From DASVXQ01 sp046727955 (GTDB lineage Bacteria; Actinomycetota; CALGFH01), in contig JBKPDO010000304.1 in assembly GCA_046727955.1 (NCBI GenBank), positions 1 to 52,760 of the forward strand: a stretch of 52,760 nucleotides of DNA, written 5' to 3'. The translations under genes and the position numbers were made by a program. This document shows, piece by piece, positions 8,721-17,428 of this stretch; position 1 is the first letter of the stretch; every line of letters begins with the position of its first letter. Below the pieces are notes generated by a model. That model ran no database searches. It had not been told where the DNA came from and saw only the letters and a program-made list of their open reading frames with translations.

Positions 8721-9605
8721 ATGAGCGACGAAGGCAAAGGGAAGCTGGTCGTCTGCGCGACGCCGATCGGCAACCTCGGCGACGCCTCGCCGCGGCTGGC
8801 GCGGGCGCTGGCGGAGGCGGACGTGGTCGCCTGCGAGGACACCAGGCACACCCGCAAGCTGCTGGCGCATCTCGGCGTGCGGGCGCGGCTGGTGAGCTAC
8901 TACGAGGCCAATGAGCCGGAGCGCGCCGCCGGCCTGGTGGAGCGGATCGAGGCTGGCGAGCGGGTCGCGCTGGTGTCGGACGCCGGCATGCCCGCCATCT
9001 CCGATCCGGGCCACGACCTGATCGGCGCCTGCCTGGCCCGTGGCCTCGAGGTGGAGGTGGTCCCAGGGCCGAGCGCGGTGCTGGCCGCCCTGGTGGTGAG
9101 CGGCCTGCCGACAGACCGGTTCTGCTTCGAGGGCTTCTTGCCGCGCAAGCCCTCCGCGCGCGCCCGGCGCCTAGCCGAGCTGGCCGGCGAGCGCCGCACC
9201 ATGGTGTTCTTCGAGGCTCCCCACCGCGTGCTGGCCACGCTCGACGCCATGATCGAGTGGTTCGGGCGCGAGCGGCGCTGCGCCCTCGCGCGCGAGCTCA
9301 CCAAGGTCCACGAGGAGGTGCTCCGCGGCAAGCTGGCCGTGGTGCGCGAGCGCCTGGCCGACCAGGGTGAGCGGGGGGAGCTCACCCTGGTCGTGGCCGG
9401 TGCGCCCGAGGAGCCGGCCGGCGAGGGCCGCGGCGCGGCCGAGGCTGACCTGGTGGCGGAGGTCGGCCGCCTGGTCGAGGCCGGCGCCACCACCAGGGAC
9501 GCGGTCAGCGAGGTCGCCCGCGCCAGCGGCCGTCCCCGCCGCGCTGTCTACCAGGCAGTCCTGGCGGCCCGCTCCGGTGACCGGGAAAGGGGAGACCGGC
9601 AGTGA
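8721..9605 (+). CDS. rsmI: 16S rRNA (cytidine(1402)-2'-O)-methyltransferase RsmI
   Basis: This enzyme 2'-O-methylates C1402 in the decoding centre of 16S rRNA. The 294-residue protein is a tetrapyrrole methylase-fold enzyme with the family motifs: LVVCATPIGNLGD at the N-terminus, ADVVACEDTRHTRKLL, the SDAGMPAISDPG loop, the VVPGPSAVLAALV segment and FEAPHRVLATL. Length fits the family. The C-terminal 40 residues are charged and variable. It is followed by metG, an order shared with Bacillus subtilis (rsmI-metS) and with Mycobacterium. No frameshift or missing motif is seen. Confidence 0.95.
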   Translation: MSDEGKGKLVVCATPIGNLGDASPRLARALAEADVVACEDTRHTRKLLAHLGVRARLVSYYEANEPERAAGLVERIEAGERVALVSDAGMPAISDPGHDLIGACLARGLEVEVVPGPSAVLAALVVSGLPTDRFCFEGFLPRKPSARARRLAELAGERRTMVFFEAPHRVLATLDAMIEWFGRERRCALARELTKVHEEVLRGKLAVVRERLADQGERGELTLVVAGAPEEPAGEGRGAAEADLVAEVGRLVEAGATTRDAVSEVARASGRPRRAVYQAVLAARSGDRERGDRQ

Positions 9606-9672
9606 GAGGCGGGAGCGCCGCTAGAGACCGCTAGAATGCGCCCTACCAGGGACGAGACCAGGAGCGCCAGCG

Positions 9673-11238
9673 GTGAAGGACACTTTCTATCTGACAACGC
9701 CGATCTATTACATCAACGACGTGCCGCACATCGGACATGCGTACACGACCGTCGCCGCCGACGTGCTGGCGCGCTGGCGGCGGGCGCACGGCGAGAAGGT
9801 CATGTTCCTCACCGGCACCGACGAGCACGGCCAGAAGGTCGCCCGCGCCGCTGAGGCCGCGGGCCTCGACCCGCAGACCTGGGCCGACCGCACCGTCGTG
9901 CGCTGGAAGGAGACCTGGGCGCAGCTCGACATCTCCTATGACGACTTCATCCGCACCACCGAGGAGCGCCACGTCACCGCGGTGCAGCACCTCTGGGAGA
10001 AGCTCTACCAGCAGGGCGACGTCTACCTCGACAGCTACGAGGGCCTGTACTGCATCGACTGCGAGCAGTTCTACACCGAGGAGGAGCTGGTCGACGGCAA
10101 GGACCCGGTCCACGGCCGGCCGGTCGAGCTGGTGCGCGAGGACAACTACTTCTTCCGGCTGTCCAAGTACGCCGACCAGCTGGTCGAGGTGTACCGGGAG
10201 CGGCCGGGCTTCGTGCGGCCGGCGAGCCGCCTGCGCGAGGTCGTCTCCTTCGTCGAACAGGGCCTGCAGGATCTGTCCATCTCCCGCTCGACCTTCGGGT
10301 GGGGCGTGCCCATCCCGTGGGATCCCGAGCACGTCATGTACGTGTGGGTCGACGCCCTGCAGAATTACCTCACCGCCGCCGGTTGGGACGCCGACCTCGC
10401 GCGCTTCGAGCGCGTCTGGCCGGCCGACTACCACTTCGTCGGCAAGGACATCCTCCGCTTCCACGCGGTGATCTGGCCGGCGATCCTGCTGGCGGCGGGC
10501 CTGCCGCTGCCGCGCACGGTGCAGGCGCACGGCTGGCTGCTGGTCGGTGGCGAGAAGATGAGCAAGAGCAAGCTGACCGGCATCGCCCCGAGCGACCTGG
10601 TGGAGCCGTTCGGGTCGGACGCGTTCCGCTACTTCTTCCAGCGCGAGATCGCCTTCGGCCAGGATGGCAACTTCTCCTGGGAGGCGATGGTCGAGCGCTA
10701 CAACGCCGACCTCGCCAACGGCCTGGGGAACCTGGCGAGCAGGGTGACGGCGATGGTGGAGCGCTACCGCGACGGCGTGCTGTCCGCTCCAGGCGTCCAG
10801 GGCGAGGCCGAGGCGGCGCTGCGGGAGGCGGCGGCCCGCGCCTACGCCGACGCTCACGCCGCCATGGGCACCGACCTCGCCTACGAGCGGGCGCTGGCGG
10901 CGATCTGGCGCTTCGTGGCGGCCGCGAACGGCTACATCAGTGAGCGCAAGCCGTGGGAGCTGGCCAGCACGGGCGACGACGCCGCGCTGGACACCGTCCT
11001 CTACACCGGCGCCGAGGCGTTGCGGGTCGCGGCGCTGCTGACCGCGCCGTGGCTGACCAAGGCGGCGCCGAGGCTGTGGGCGGCGGTGGGCGCTCCGGGC
11101 GAGCTCAGCGAGGCCAGGCTGCCCGCGGCGCTGGCGTGGGGCGGCCTGCCCGCCGGTGTGCGCGTGACCAGGGTGGGTGCCTTGTTCCCGCGACTGACCG
11201 CCGACGGCAAGATCGCCCAGCGCGCCGGGGCAGGCTAG
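9673..11238 (+). CDS. metG: Methionyl-tRNA synthetase
   Basis: It charges tRNA-Met with methionine. The protein is 521 residues, the short class-I form without a C-terminal tRNA-binding domain. The HIGH signature is PHIGHAYTT near the N-terminus, and the KMSKS loop is EKMSKSKL at about residue 298. The connective zinc knuckle is only half conserved: YCIDCEQFY keeps one Cys pair, but the usual second site reads DGKDPVHG with Asp where Cys is common, so zinc binding may be reduced or lost. The start is GTG at 9673 after AGGAGCG. It lies 68 bases after rsmI. Confidence 0.96.
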   Translation: MKDTFYLTTPIYYINDVPHIGHAYTTVAADVLARWRRAHGEKVMFLTGTDEHGQKVARAAEAAGLDPQTWADRTVVRWKETWAQLDISYDDFIRTTEERHVTAVQHLWEKLYQQGDVYLDSYEGLYCIDCEQFYTEEELVDGKDPVHGRPVELVREDNYFFRLSKYADQLVEVYRERPGFVRPASRLREVVSFVEQGLQDLSISRSTFGWGVPIPWDPEHVMYVWVDALQNYLTAAGWDADLARFERVWPADYHFVGKDILRFHAVIWPAILLAAGLPLPRTVQAHGWLLVGGEKMSKSKLTGIAPSDLVEPFGSDAFRYFFQREIAFGQDGNFSWEAMVERYNADLANGLGNLASRVTAMVERYRDGVLSAPGVQGEAEAALREAAARAYADAHAAMGTDLAYERALAAIWRFVAAANGYISERKPWELASTGDDAALDTVLYTGAEALRVAALLTAPWLTKAAPRLWAAVGAPGELSEARLPAALAWGGLPAGVRVTRVGALFPRLTADGKIAQRAGAG

Positions 11239-11319
11239 GAGGGAATGGCTCCGTCTCGTGTGGGCTCGACTCCGGCGCCGTGCGTGAGACCGATACACAG
11301 GCGGCTGGATAGGGCCGCC

Positions 11320-11586
11320 TCAGGAGACCTCTCTCACCCCAGGCCGGGCCGGCTCGAAGTCGCCGTGAAGCACATCCGGATCCATGTCGGCGCCATTCGG
11401 CCAGACAATGGTGCCGACCTCAGGATCGACCCGGACCTGCCGGAACAGCTTGGGATCCTCACGCAGGGGACGGAAGATCGGTCCCCACATGTAGCGGTCG
11501 ACGTCGACCTCTCGCGTACTGCCGTCGCTGAAGCCAAGGCGCAGCACGAAACCGTCCAGGACCTCGACCGACCGAATGTCCACCAT
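11320..11586 (-). CDS. DUF2442 domain protein (possible antitoxin-like partner)
   Basis: An 88-residue protein with the DUF2442 pattern: an N-terminal beta hairpin (VEVLDGFVLRLGFSDG), the REVDVDRYMWGPIF segment, and VRVDPEVGTIVWPNGADMDPDVLH near the end. DUF2442 proteins are commonly encoded just after a DUF4160 gene, and the pair has been suggested to be toxin-antitoxin-like; function is not firmly known. AAGGA before the ATG supports the start. It follows the broken DUF4160 gene by 15 bases on the same strand and is itself intact, which would fit an antitoxin kept after its partner decayed. The pair sits between metG and tatD, a place where housekeeping gene order is otherwise conserved. 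Confidence 0.85.
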   Translation of the reverse strand: MVDIRSVEVLDGFVLRLGFSDGSTREVDVDRYMWGPIFRPLREDPKLFRQVRVDPEVGTIVWPNGADMDPDVLHGDFEPARPGVREVS

Positions 11587-11601
11587 GGGCGATTCCTTTC
11601 G

Positions 11602-11859
11602 CTACTTCAACGGTTCAATGATATCAAGCGGGAGTTGCTCGACCGCTTTGCTCCAGTTGGTGAGCAGCTCGATACGGTGGAGCGCGCCCCATTCCTAAAC
11701 CAGCTTGAGCGTGCGGGGGGAGCCATCCGGCCAGGGGTTCGAGAGTGGCAATGCGAATCTGCGCCTGATGGTCCCCATACCGGACATGGAAATGCGCCGG
11801 CGAGTGATCGTTGTAATACATCATCACAACGATGCCGTAGAAAGTGCTGATGCGAGGCA
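11602..11859 (-). pseudogene. DUF4160 domain protein, frameshift plus internal stop
   Basis: The first half is a good DUF4160 match: MPRISTFYGIVVMMYYND, HFHVRYGDHQAQIRI. After about residue 45 the matching sequence (SPRTLKLV, EWGALHRIELLTNW, LPLDIIEPLK) lies in another frame and contains a TAG where the family usually has a polar residue before EW. So at least one indel and one point mutation have broken the gene. If translation continued in the first frame it would give a long unrelated tail. The downstream DUF2442 gene remains open. DUF4160 is a small domain of unknown function, often paired with DUF2442. Confidence 0.8.
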
Positions 11860-11930
11860 TGGGGCTGCGATCCGTGCTTGGGGGTAGTGACGAGACCCTA
11901 AATGGCCGCGTGGCGGTCGTTATAGACCCC

Positions 11931-11952
11931 GAGGTCAATCTGAGGTCAATCT
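11931..11952. repeat. Tandem 11-bp repeat GAGGTCAATCT (2 copies)
   Basis: Two exact adjacent copies of GAGGTCAATCT lie between the DUF4160 start and tatD. They could be a duplicated regulator half-site or simple slippage; nothing further can be said. Confidence 0.6.
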
Positions 11953-12019
11953 GTGGACAAGTCCGTCGTGATGAGGGAACCGTAGCGTGTGCCACACTGG
12001 CGGCGTGGACGGAGCGAGG

Positions 12020-12802
12020 ATGCTGATCGATACGCATTGCCACCTGCACCTGCTGGAGGAGCCGGCGGAGGAGGTGGTGGAGCGGGCCAGGGCCGCGGGT
12101 GTGGGGCACCTGGTCGACGTCGGTGTGGACGCCGGCTCGAGCGCACAGGCGGCGGGCAACGCCAGGCGCCTGGAGGGCGTCTCCGCCACCGCGGGAGTGC
12201 ACCCGCACGACGCCGTGACCCTCACCCCGCGCGTCCTCGGGGAACTGCGCGATCTGCTCGCCGACGAGCGGGTCGTCGCCGTGGGCGAGACCGGGCTCGA
12301 CTACTACCGCGACCGCTCGCCGCGCGAAGTCCAGCGCGCCGCCTTTGCCGCCCACGTGCGGCTTGCGCGCGAGCTCGACAAGGCCCTCGTGGTCCACTGC
12401 CGCGACGCCTTCGAGGACGTGCTGGCCATCCTCGAGGGTGAGGGGCCACCGGCGCGGGTCGTGCTGCACTGCTTCTCGGGCGACGACGCCATGGCCGTGC
12501 GGGCGGTCGAGGCTGGCTACTACGTCTCCTTCGCCGGCACGGTGACCTTCAGGAACGCGCCCGGGCTGCGGCGGGCGTGCGCGGCGGTGCCCTTGGACCG
12601 CATGGTGCTCGAGACCGACAGCCCGTACCTGTCGCCGCACCCCTTCCGCGGCCGCCCGAACCGCCCAGAGCGGGTGGCGATCACCGCCGAGACCGTCGCC
12701 GCCGTGCACGGCCTCCCGCTCGAGGAGGTCGCCCGCGCCACCAGCGCGACCGCCATCCGCGCCTTCGGCCTGCCGGTCCCCGTTCCCGGAGGCGCGGTCT
12801 GA
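12020..12802 (+). CDS. tatD: TatD-family metal-dependent deoxyribonuclease
   Basis: A 260-residue TIM-barrel metal hydrolase of the TatD type, with 3'-5' exonuclease activity in characterised members. Metal-site motifs are visible: IDTHCHLHL at the N-terminus, VGETGLDYYRD (catalytic Glu), VVHCRDAFEDV, VLHCFSGD and LETDSPYLSPHP near the C-terminus. The ATG at 12020 is chosen because it places IDTHCH at residue 3, as in the family; an in-frame GTG lies five codons earlier. It is followed directly by rsmA; in Bacillus and Mycobacterium tatD and ksgA are also neighbours, often with an rpf-like gene between them that is missing here. Confidence 0.94.
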   Translation: MLIDTHCHLHLLEEPAEEVVERARAAGVGHLVDVGVDAGSSAQAAGNARRLEGVSATAGVHPHDAVTLTPRVLGELRDLLADERVVAVGETGLDYYRDRSPREVQRAAFAAHVRLARELDKALVVHCRDAFEDVLAILEGEGPPARVVLHCFSGDDAMAVRAVEAGYYVSFAGTVTFRNAPGLRRACAAVPLDRMVLETDSPYLSPHPFRGRPNRPERVAITAETVAAVHGLPLEEVARATSATAIRAFGLPVPVPGGAV

Positions 12803-12831
12803 CGCCCGCCGCGCTGCTCACCCCTGGCCGG

Positions 12832-13671
12832 GTGCGCGCGCTGCTCGCCGCTCACGGGCTGCGCCCCAGCAGGGCGCTCGGTCAGCACTACCTGGTCGAC
12901 CCCAACACCGCGCGTAAGGTCGTGCGGCTCGCGCAGGTCGAAGCGGGGGAGACCGTTCTCGAGGTGGGGCCGGGCCTCGGCAGCCTCACCCTGGCGCTGC
13001 GCGAGACCGGCGCCCTGGTGGTCGCGGTCGAGGCCGACGCCCGCTTGCTGCCCGCTCTCGCCGAGGCGCTCGGTGACGACCCGGGCGTGCGCGTGGTCAC
13101 GGCGGACGCCGTGCGCGCCGACCTCGCCGCCCTCGCGCCCGAGGCCCGCCGGCTGGTCGCCAACCTGCCGTACAACATCGCCGCCACGCTGGTCCTGCGG
13201 GTGCTCACCGACTACCCGCAGTACCGCTGCCTCACCGTGATGGTGCAGCGCGAGGTGGGCGAGCGGCTGGCCGCCGCCCCCGGCACGAGCGCGTACGGTG
13301 CCACCAGCGCCAAGGTCGCCGCCCTCGCCGAGGCGCGGCTGCTCGCGCCGGTCAGCCGCAAAGTGTTCCTGCCCGAGCCGCACGTGGACTCGGTGCTGGT
13401 TGGCCTGACCCGGACGGGCGAGCACCCGGCGACGGCCGGGGTGGCGTGGGCGACCCTCGCCCGGGTGATCGAGGCGGCCTTCTCGCAGCGGCGCAAGACC
13501 CTGCGCAACTCCCTGCGGACGCTGGGCCTCGCCCCGGACGAGGTCGAGGCGCTGGGCCTCGCCTCCGGGGTGGATCTCGGCCTGCGGGCCGAGCGGCTCG
13601 GCGTGCCGGCCTTCGCCGCGCTGGCGAGGGCCCTGGAGACCACGGCGTCGAGCGATAAGAGTACCTTTTGA
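12832..13671 (+). CDS. rsmA: 16S rRNA dimethyladenosine transferase RsmA/KsgA
   Basis: It dimethylates A1518 and A1519 in the 3' end of 16S rRNA late in small-subunit assembly. Motifs: LGQHYLVDPN (usual LGQNFL is changed at two positions), VLEVGPGLGSLTLAL (SAM site), VVAVEAD, and the catalytic NLPYNIA. The C-terminal FSQRRKTLRNSL helix is present. The GTG at 12832 gives 279 residues, close to the family length; the frame is open back to the tatD stop, where a CTG overlaps it, so coupled translation from further upstream is possible. No clear Shine-Dalgarno sequence is seen. Confidence 0.93.
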   Translation: MRALLAAHGLRPSRALGQHYLVDPNTARKVVRLAQVEAGETVLEVGPGLGSLTLALRETGALVVAVEADARLLPALAEALGDDPGVRVVTADAVRADLAALAPEARRLVANLPYNIAATLVLRVLTDYPQYRCLTVMVQREVGERLAAAPGTSAYGATSAKVAALAEARLLAPVSRKVFLPEPHVDSVLVGLTRTGEHPATAGVAWATLARVIEAAFSQRRKTLRNSLRTLGLAPDEVEALGLASGVDLGLRAERLGVPAFAALARALETTASSDKSTF

Positions 13672-13770
13672 ACCAATCCGCCGCCTGCAGCTACCATGCC
13701 CGGGCTCGATCAGGGGGCTCGCGGGGAGGCCGGTCCCCGCGTCGCCCACGGATTTGTCGAGGGAGAGCGC

Positions 13771-14682
13771 GTGCCAAGCCAACAACCGCCCGCGGACCCG
13801 CCGACAGTGCTGCGCGCCCACGCAGCCGCCAAGATCAACCTCGCGTTGCTCGTCGGCGAGCGCAGGGACGACGGCTACCACGAGGTTGTCTCGGTGATGC
13901 ATGCCATCGGGCTCTGGGACGACCTCGAGGTCTCGGTGGCCTCCAAGGGTCTCGGCCTGGAGGTGGAGGGCGAGGGCCTGCCACCCGACGAGAGCAACCT
14001 GGTGCTGGTGGCGGCGAGAGAGCTGGCGCGGCGCTCGCGCGGCCTGCCGGGGGCGCGCTTCCGCCTGCGCAAGGGCATCCCGGTCTCTGCGGGCCTCGGT
14101 GGCGGCAGCGCGGACGGGGCGGCGGCGCTGCTCGCGCTCGACCGGCTCTGGCAGCTGCACCTGCCGGCGGTGAACCTGCTCGCCATGGCCACCGAGATCG
14201 GCTCTGACGTGCCGTTCTGCCTCAGCGGCGGCAGCCGCGTGGGCCGCGGGCGGGGCGAGAAGCTGCGCGACGCCCCCGCCAAGGGGACGCTGTGGTGGCT
14301 GGTGGCGATCGACGCCGAGGGGCTCGACACCGCCGCGGTCTACCAGCGCTACGACGAGCTGGGACCGGCGCGGCCGCTGGCCGGACGCCACCCGGTCCAG
14401 CTCGAGCAGGCGCTGGCCGCCGGTGACGTCGTGCGAGTCGGGGCGGCGCTCGCCAACGACCTCGAACCGGCGGCCTTCGACCTGCTGCCGACCCTCAAGT
14501 CGGGCAAGGAGCGGCTGGTCGAGGCGGGCGCGGTCGGCGCGGTGATGAGTGGCAGCGGCCCCACGCTGCTCGGCCTGGCGCGCGACGAAGAGCACGCTGG
14601 CCAGCTCGCCCGCGCGGTGCGCTCCAGCTTCGCCCGGGTCGAGGTGGCCCGCAGCCCCGTGCCCGGGGTGACCTTTGGTTAG
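13771..14682 (+). CDS. ispE: 4-diphosphocytidyl-2-C-methyl-D-erythritol kinase
   Basis: The fourth enzyme of the MEP (non-mevalonate) isoprenoid pathway: it phosphorylates the 2-hydroxyl of CDP-methylerythritol with ATP. GHMP-kinase motifs are clear: AAAKINLALLVGERRDDGYHE near the N-terminus, IPVSAGLGGGSADGAAALLAL (the ATP loop) and GAVMSGSGPTLLGL in the C-terminal half. GTG at 13771 follows GGGAGAGCGC, and gives 303 residues, close to family length. It lies between rsmA and a tRNA-Gln/glmU pair, an order also found in other Actinobacteria and, in part, in Bacillus. Confidence 0.94.
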   Translation: MPSQQPPADPPTVLRAHAAAKINLALLVGERRDDGYHEVVSVMHAIGLWDDLEVSVASKGLGLEVEGEGLPPDESNLVLVAARELARRSRGLPGARFRLRKGIPVSAGLGGGSADGAAALLALDRLWQLHLPAVNLLAMATEIGSDVPFCLSGGSRVGRGRGEKLRDAPAKGTLWWLVAIDAEGLDTAAVYQRYDELGPARPLAGRHPVQLEQALAAGDVVRVGAALANDLEPAAFDLLPTLKSGKERLVEAGAVGAVMSGSGPTLLGLARDEEHAGQLARAVRSSFARVEVARSPVPGVTFG

Positions 14683-14741
14683 GGCCTGTGGATAGCGGGG
14701 GGCCGATGGTGGGGTCGGCCCGGTACGATGCCGTGGTGCTC

Positions 14742-14813
14742 TGGCGGGTGGTGTAACGGCAGCACGGCGGCCTTTGGAGCCGTCAGGTCAAGGTTCGAAT
14801 CCTTGCCCGCCAG
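14742..14813 (+). tRNA. tRNA-Gln (anticodon TTG)
   Basis: A 72-base cloverleaf: acceptor TGGCGGG pairs with CCCGCCA, giving the U1-A72 pair typical of tRNA-Gln. The anticodon loop is CTTTGGA with anticodon TTG, and the T arm is CAAGG-TTCGAAT-CCTTG. Discriminator G; CCA is not encoded. It lies between ispE and glmU on the same strand. Confidence 0.95.
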
Positions 14814-14917
14814 CTGGCCGCCTCGCGGCGCCACCCGCGGGCCGCGCTGGCGGGACACGGCATGGATGGCATGGGTCGGTGAACAGATCCGGAGAGGCGA
14901 GAGAGGGGCGCATCGGC

Positions 14918-16363
14918 ATGGGGCTGAGCGTTGTCGTGCTCGCGGCGGGGGAGGGCAAGCGCTTCCGCTCCGCCCTGCCGAAGCCGCTGCACCCGCTGGC
15001 CGGGCGGCCGCTGCTGTGGCACGTCCTGGCCGCCGCGGCCGGGCTCGGGGCGGACCGGACCGTGGTGGTGATCGGCCGCGGCGCCGACGAGGTCGGCGTG
15101 GCGGTCTCGTCGTTCGACCTCGGCCAGGTGGAATTCGCGGTGCAGCGGGAGCTGCGCGGCACCGGCGACGCGCTGGCGACCGCCGTGCCGTCGCTCCCAC
15201 CGGATGGTGAGGTGCTCGTCCTGTACGGGGACACCCCGCTGGTGACGACCGCCACGCTGGAGCGCCTGCTCGGCGCCCACCGCGGCGCCAGCGCGCAGGC
15301 GACCATCCTCACCTGCACGATGGCCGATCCCACCGGCTACGGGCGGGTGCTGCGCGGCGCGGACGGCGCCGTCGCCGGCGTGGTCGAGGAGCGCGACGCC
15401 AGTGCGCAGCAGCGGGCCATCACCGAGATCAATGCCGGTTCCTATGTCTTCCAGCGGCCGGTGCTGGACGCGCTCGCGCTGCTCAGGGCCGACAACGGCC
15501 AGAACGAGCTGTACCTGCCCGACCTTCTCCCGATGGTCCTCGAGGAGGGCGGCCAGGTGGCGGCCAGCAGCGCCCCGCCCGAGGAGGTCCAGGGGGTCAA
15601 CGACCGCGCCCAGCTCGCCGAGGCCGGGGCCGTGCTGCGGCGGCGCACGCTCGGACGTCTGCTGGAGGCGGGCGTGACAGTGGTGGACCCGGCCACCGCC
15701 TACGTGGACGTCGACGTCGAGGTCGGCACGGACACCGTCCTCGAGCCGCTCGTCTTCCTCGAAGCGGGCACGCGGGTGGGGGAGGGCTGCCGCATCGGCC
15801 CCAATGCCCGGCTGGTCGCGTGCACGGTGGCGGACGGCGCGACGGTGACCCAGACGGTCGGGGTCCAGGCGATCGTCGGGCCGGGCGCGATCGTCGGGCC
15901 GTTCGCCTACCTGCGCCCTGGTGCCGAGCTCGGGCCGCGCAGCAAGGTCGGCACCTACGTGGAGGTCAAGAAGTCCCGCATCGGCGCGGGCAGCAAGGTG
16001 CCCCACCTCACCTACGTGGGTGACGCCGAGCTCGGCGAGGGGGTCAATGTCGGCGCGGGCGTGGTATTCGTCAACTACGACGGGGTGGCCAAGCACCGCA
16101 CGGTCGTCGGGGACGGCGCGTTCATCGGATCGGATACCATGCTAGTGGCTCCCTTGACCGTCGGTGATGGGGCACAGACGGGGGCGGGCTCCACCATCAC
16201 AAAGGACGTCCCCTCCGGCGCCCTCGCCATCGAGCGCGCCGACCAGCGCACCATCGAGGGCTGGGTGGCGCGCCGCCGAGGACGGGCCGGGCGTGACCAC
16301 GGCAGCGACCATGAGCAGCCGGATCACCGGGACGACAGCGGGAGCCGGGGAGGGGAGCGGTGA
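14918..16363 (+). CDS. glmU: Bifunctional GlmU: N-acetylglucosamine-1-P uridyltransferase / glucosamine-1-P acetyltransferase
   Basis: It makes UDP-GlcNAc, the precursor of peptidoglycan, in two steps. The N-terminal uridyltransferase domain (about 1-225) has VVLAAGEGKRFRSALPKPLH and LYGDTPLV. The C-terminal left-handed beta-helix (about 250-450) has hexapeptide repeats (VGPGAIVGPFAYLRPGA) and VNYDGVAKH with the catalytic His. The last 25 residues are a charged, probably disordered tail. ATG at 14918 after a GAGAGGGG stretch gives 481 residues. It overlaps prs by four bases (GTGA), so the two are translationally coupled, as in many bacteria. Confidence 0.96.
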   Translation: MGLSVVVLAAGEGKRFRSALPKPLHPLAGRPLLWHVLAAAAGLGADRTVVVIGRGADEVGVAVSSFDLGQVEFAVQRELRGTGDALATAVPSLPPDGEVLVLYGDTPLVTTATLERLLGAHRGASAQATILTCTMADPTGYGRVLRGADGAVAGVVEERDASAQQRAITEINAGSYVFQRPVLDALALLRADNGQNELYLPDLLPMVLEEGGQVAASSAPPEEVQGVNDRAQLAEAGAVLRRRTLGRLLEAGVTVVDPATAYVDVDVEVGTDTVLEPLVFLEAGTRVGEGCRIGPNARLVACTVADGATVTQTVGVQAIVGPGAIVGPFAYLRPGAELGPRSKVGTYVEVKKSRIGAGSKVPHLTYVGDAELGEGVNVGAGVVFVNYDGVAKHRTVVGDGAFIGSDTMLVAPLTVGDGAQTGAGSTITKDVPSGALAIERADQRTIEGWVARRRGRAGRDHGSDHEQPDHRDDSGSRGGER

Positions 16364-17358
16364 GCGAGCGTGTGACGCCCAAGATGGTCGAGGCGCTTGG
16401 GCGCAGGCACCTGATGCTGTTCTCGGGCCGCGGCAGCCACGAGCTGGCCGCCGAGGTTGCCGGACACCTCGGGATCGAATGCGGCTCGGCGGACCTGCGT
16501 GACTTCGCCAATGGCGAGACTTATGCGCGGTTCCAGGAGAGCGTGCGCGGCACGGACGCGTTCGTGATCCAGACCCATTCCGCTCCCGTGAACGAGCGGA
16601 TCATGGAGCAGCTGATCATGATCGACGCGCTCAAGCGGGGGTCGGCCAAGCGGATCAGCGCGGTGGTCCCCTACTACGGGTACTCGCGGCAGGACAAGAA
16701 GGGCCGCTCCCGCGAGCCGATCACCGCCAAGCTGGTCGCCGACCTGCTCGAGGTCGCCGGGGCGGACCGGATCATCACCATGGACCTCCACTCCGGGCAG
16801 ATCCAGGGCTTCTTCAACGGGCCGGTGGACCACCTCACGGCGCTGCCGGTGCTTGCCGACTACATCCGCCAGAACTATCCGGGCGAGCTCGTGGTGGTCG
16901 CGCCGGACGCCGGCCGGGTCAAGGCGGCTGAGAAGCTGGCCGGGGCTCTGGGCGAGTCGCTCGCCTTCCTGCACAAGCGCCGCAATCCTGACGTCGCCAA
17001 CCAGGTCGAGGTGCACGAGGTCGTCGGCGAGGTCGACGGCCGGCTGTGCGTGATGATCGACGACATCATCGACACCGCCAGCACCATCGTGAAGGGCGCC
17101 GAGGTGCTGATGGCCAACGGAGCCGAGCGGGTGATCGCCGCCGCCACCCACGGGATCTTCTCGGGCCCGGCGATCGACCGGCTGAAGAACGCTCCCGTCA
17201 GCGAGATCGTGGTCACCAACACGGTCCCGGTCTCCGAAGAGCAGCGGCTCGACAAGATCGTGGTGTTGTCGATCGCCAAGATCCTGGCGGACGCGATCCG
17301 CGCGGTGTTCGAGGACGCCAGCGTCTCCGAGATCTTCAACGACCAGAACCAGGTCTGA
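16360..17358 (+). CDS. prs: Ribose-phosphate pyrophosphokinase
   Basis: It makes PRPP from ribose 5-phosphate and ATP for nucleotide, His and Trp synthesis. Motifs of the class-I enzyme are present: FANGETYARFQESVRG, VVPYYGYSRQDKKGRSREPI (ATP loop), the TMDLHSGQIQGFF metal site, VVAPDAGRVKAAEKLA, the flexible KRRNPDV segment, and the PRPP loop VMIDDIIDTASTI. Length 332 is normal. The GTG start overlaps the glmU stop. Pairing with glmU is shared with Bacillus and Mycobacterium. Confidence 0.96.
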   Translation: MSERVTPKMVEALGRRHLMLFSGRGSHELAAEVAGHLGIECGSADLRDFANGETYARFQESVRGTDAFVIQTHSAPVNERIMEQLIMIDALKRGSAKRISAVVPYYGYSRQDKKGRSREPITAKLVADLLEVAGADRIITMDLHSGQIQGFFNGPVDHLTALPVLADYIRQNYPGELVVVAPDAGRVKAAEKLAGALGESLAFLHKRRNPDVANQVEVHEVVGEVDGRLCVMIDDIIDTASTIVKGAEVLMANGAERVIAAATHGIFSGPAIDRLKNAPVSEIVVTNTVPVSEEQRLDKIVVLSIAKILADAIRAVFEDASVSEIFNDQNQV

Positions 17359-17428
17359 GCGCGCTCGGTCAGGCTCCCGCGCTCCCGCGCTTCGCTGACG
17401 CGGTTGGCCTGCCGTGCCACCATGGCGC

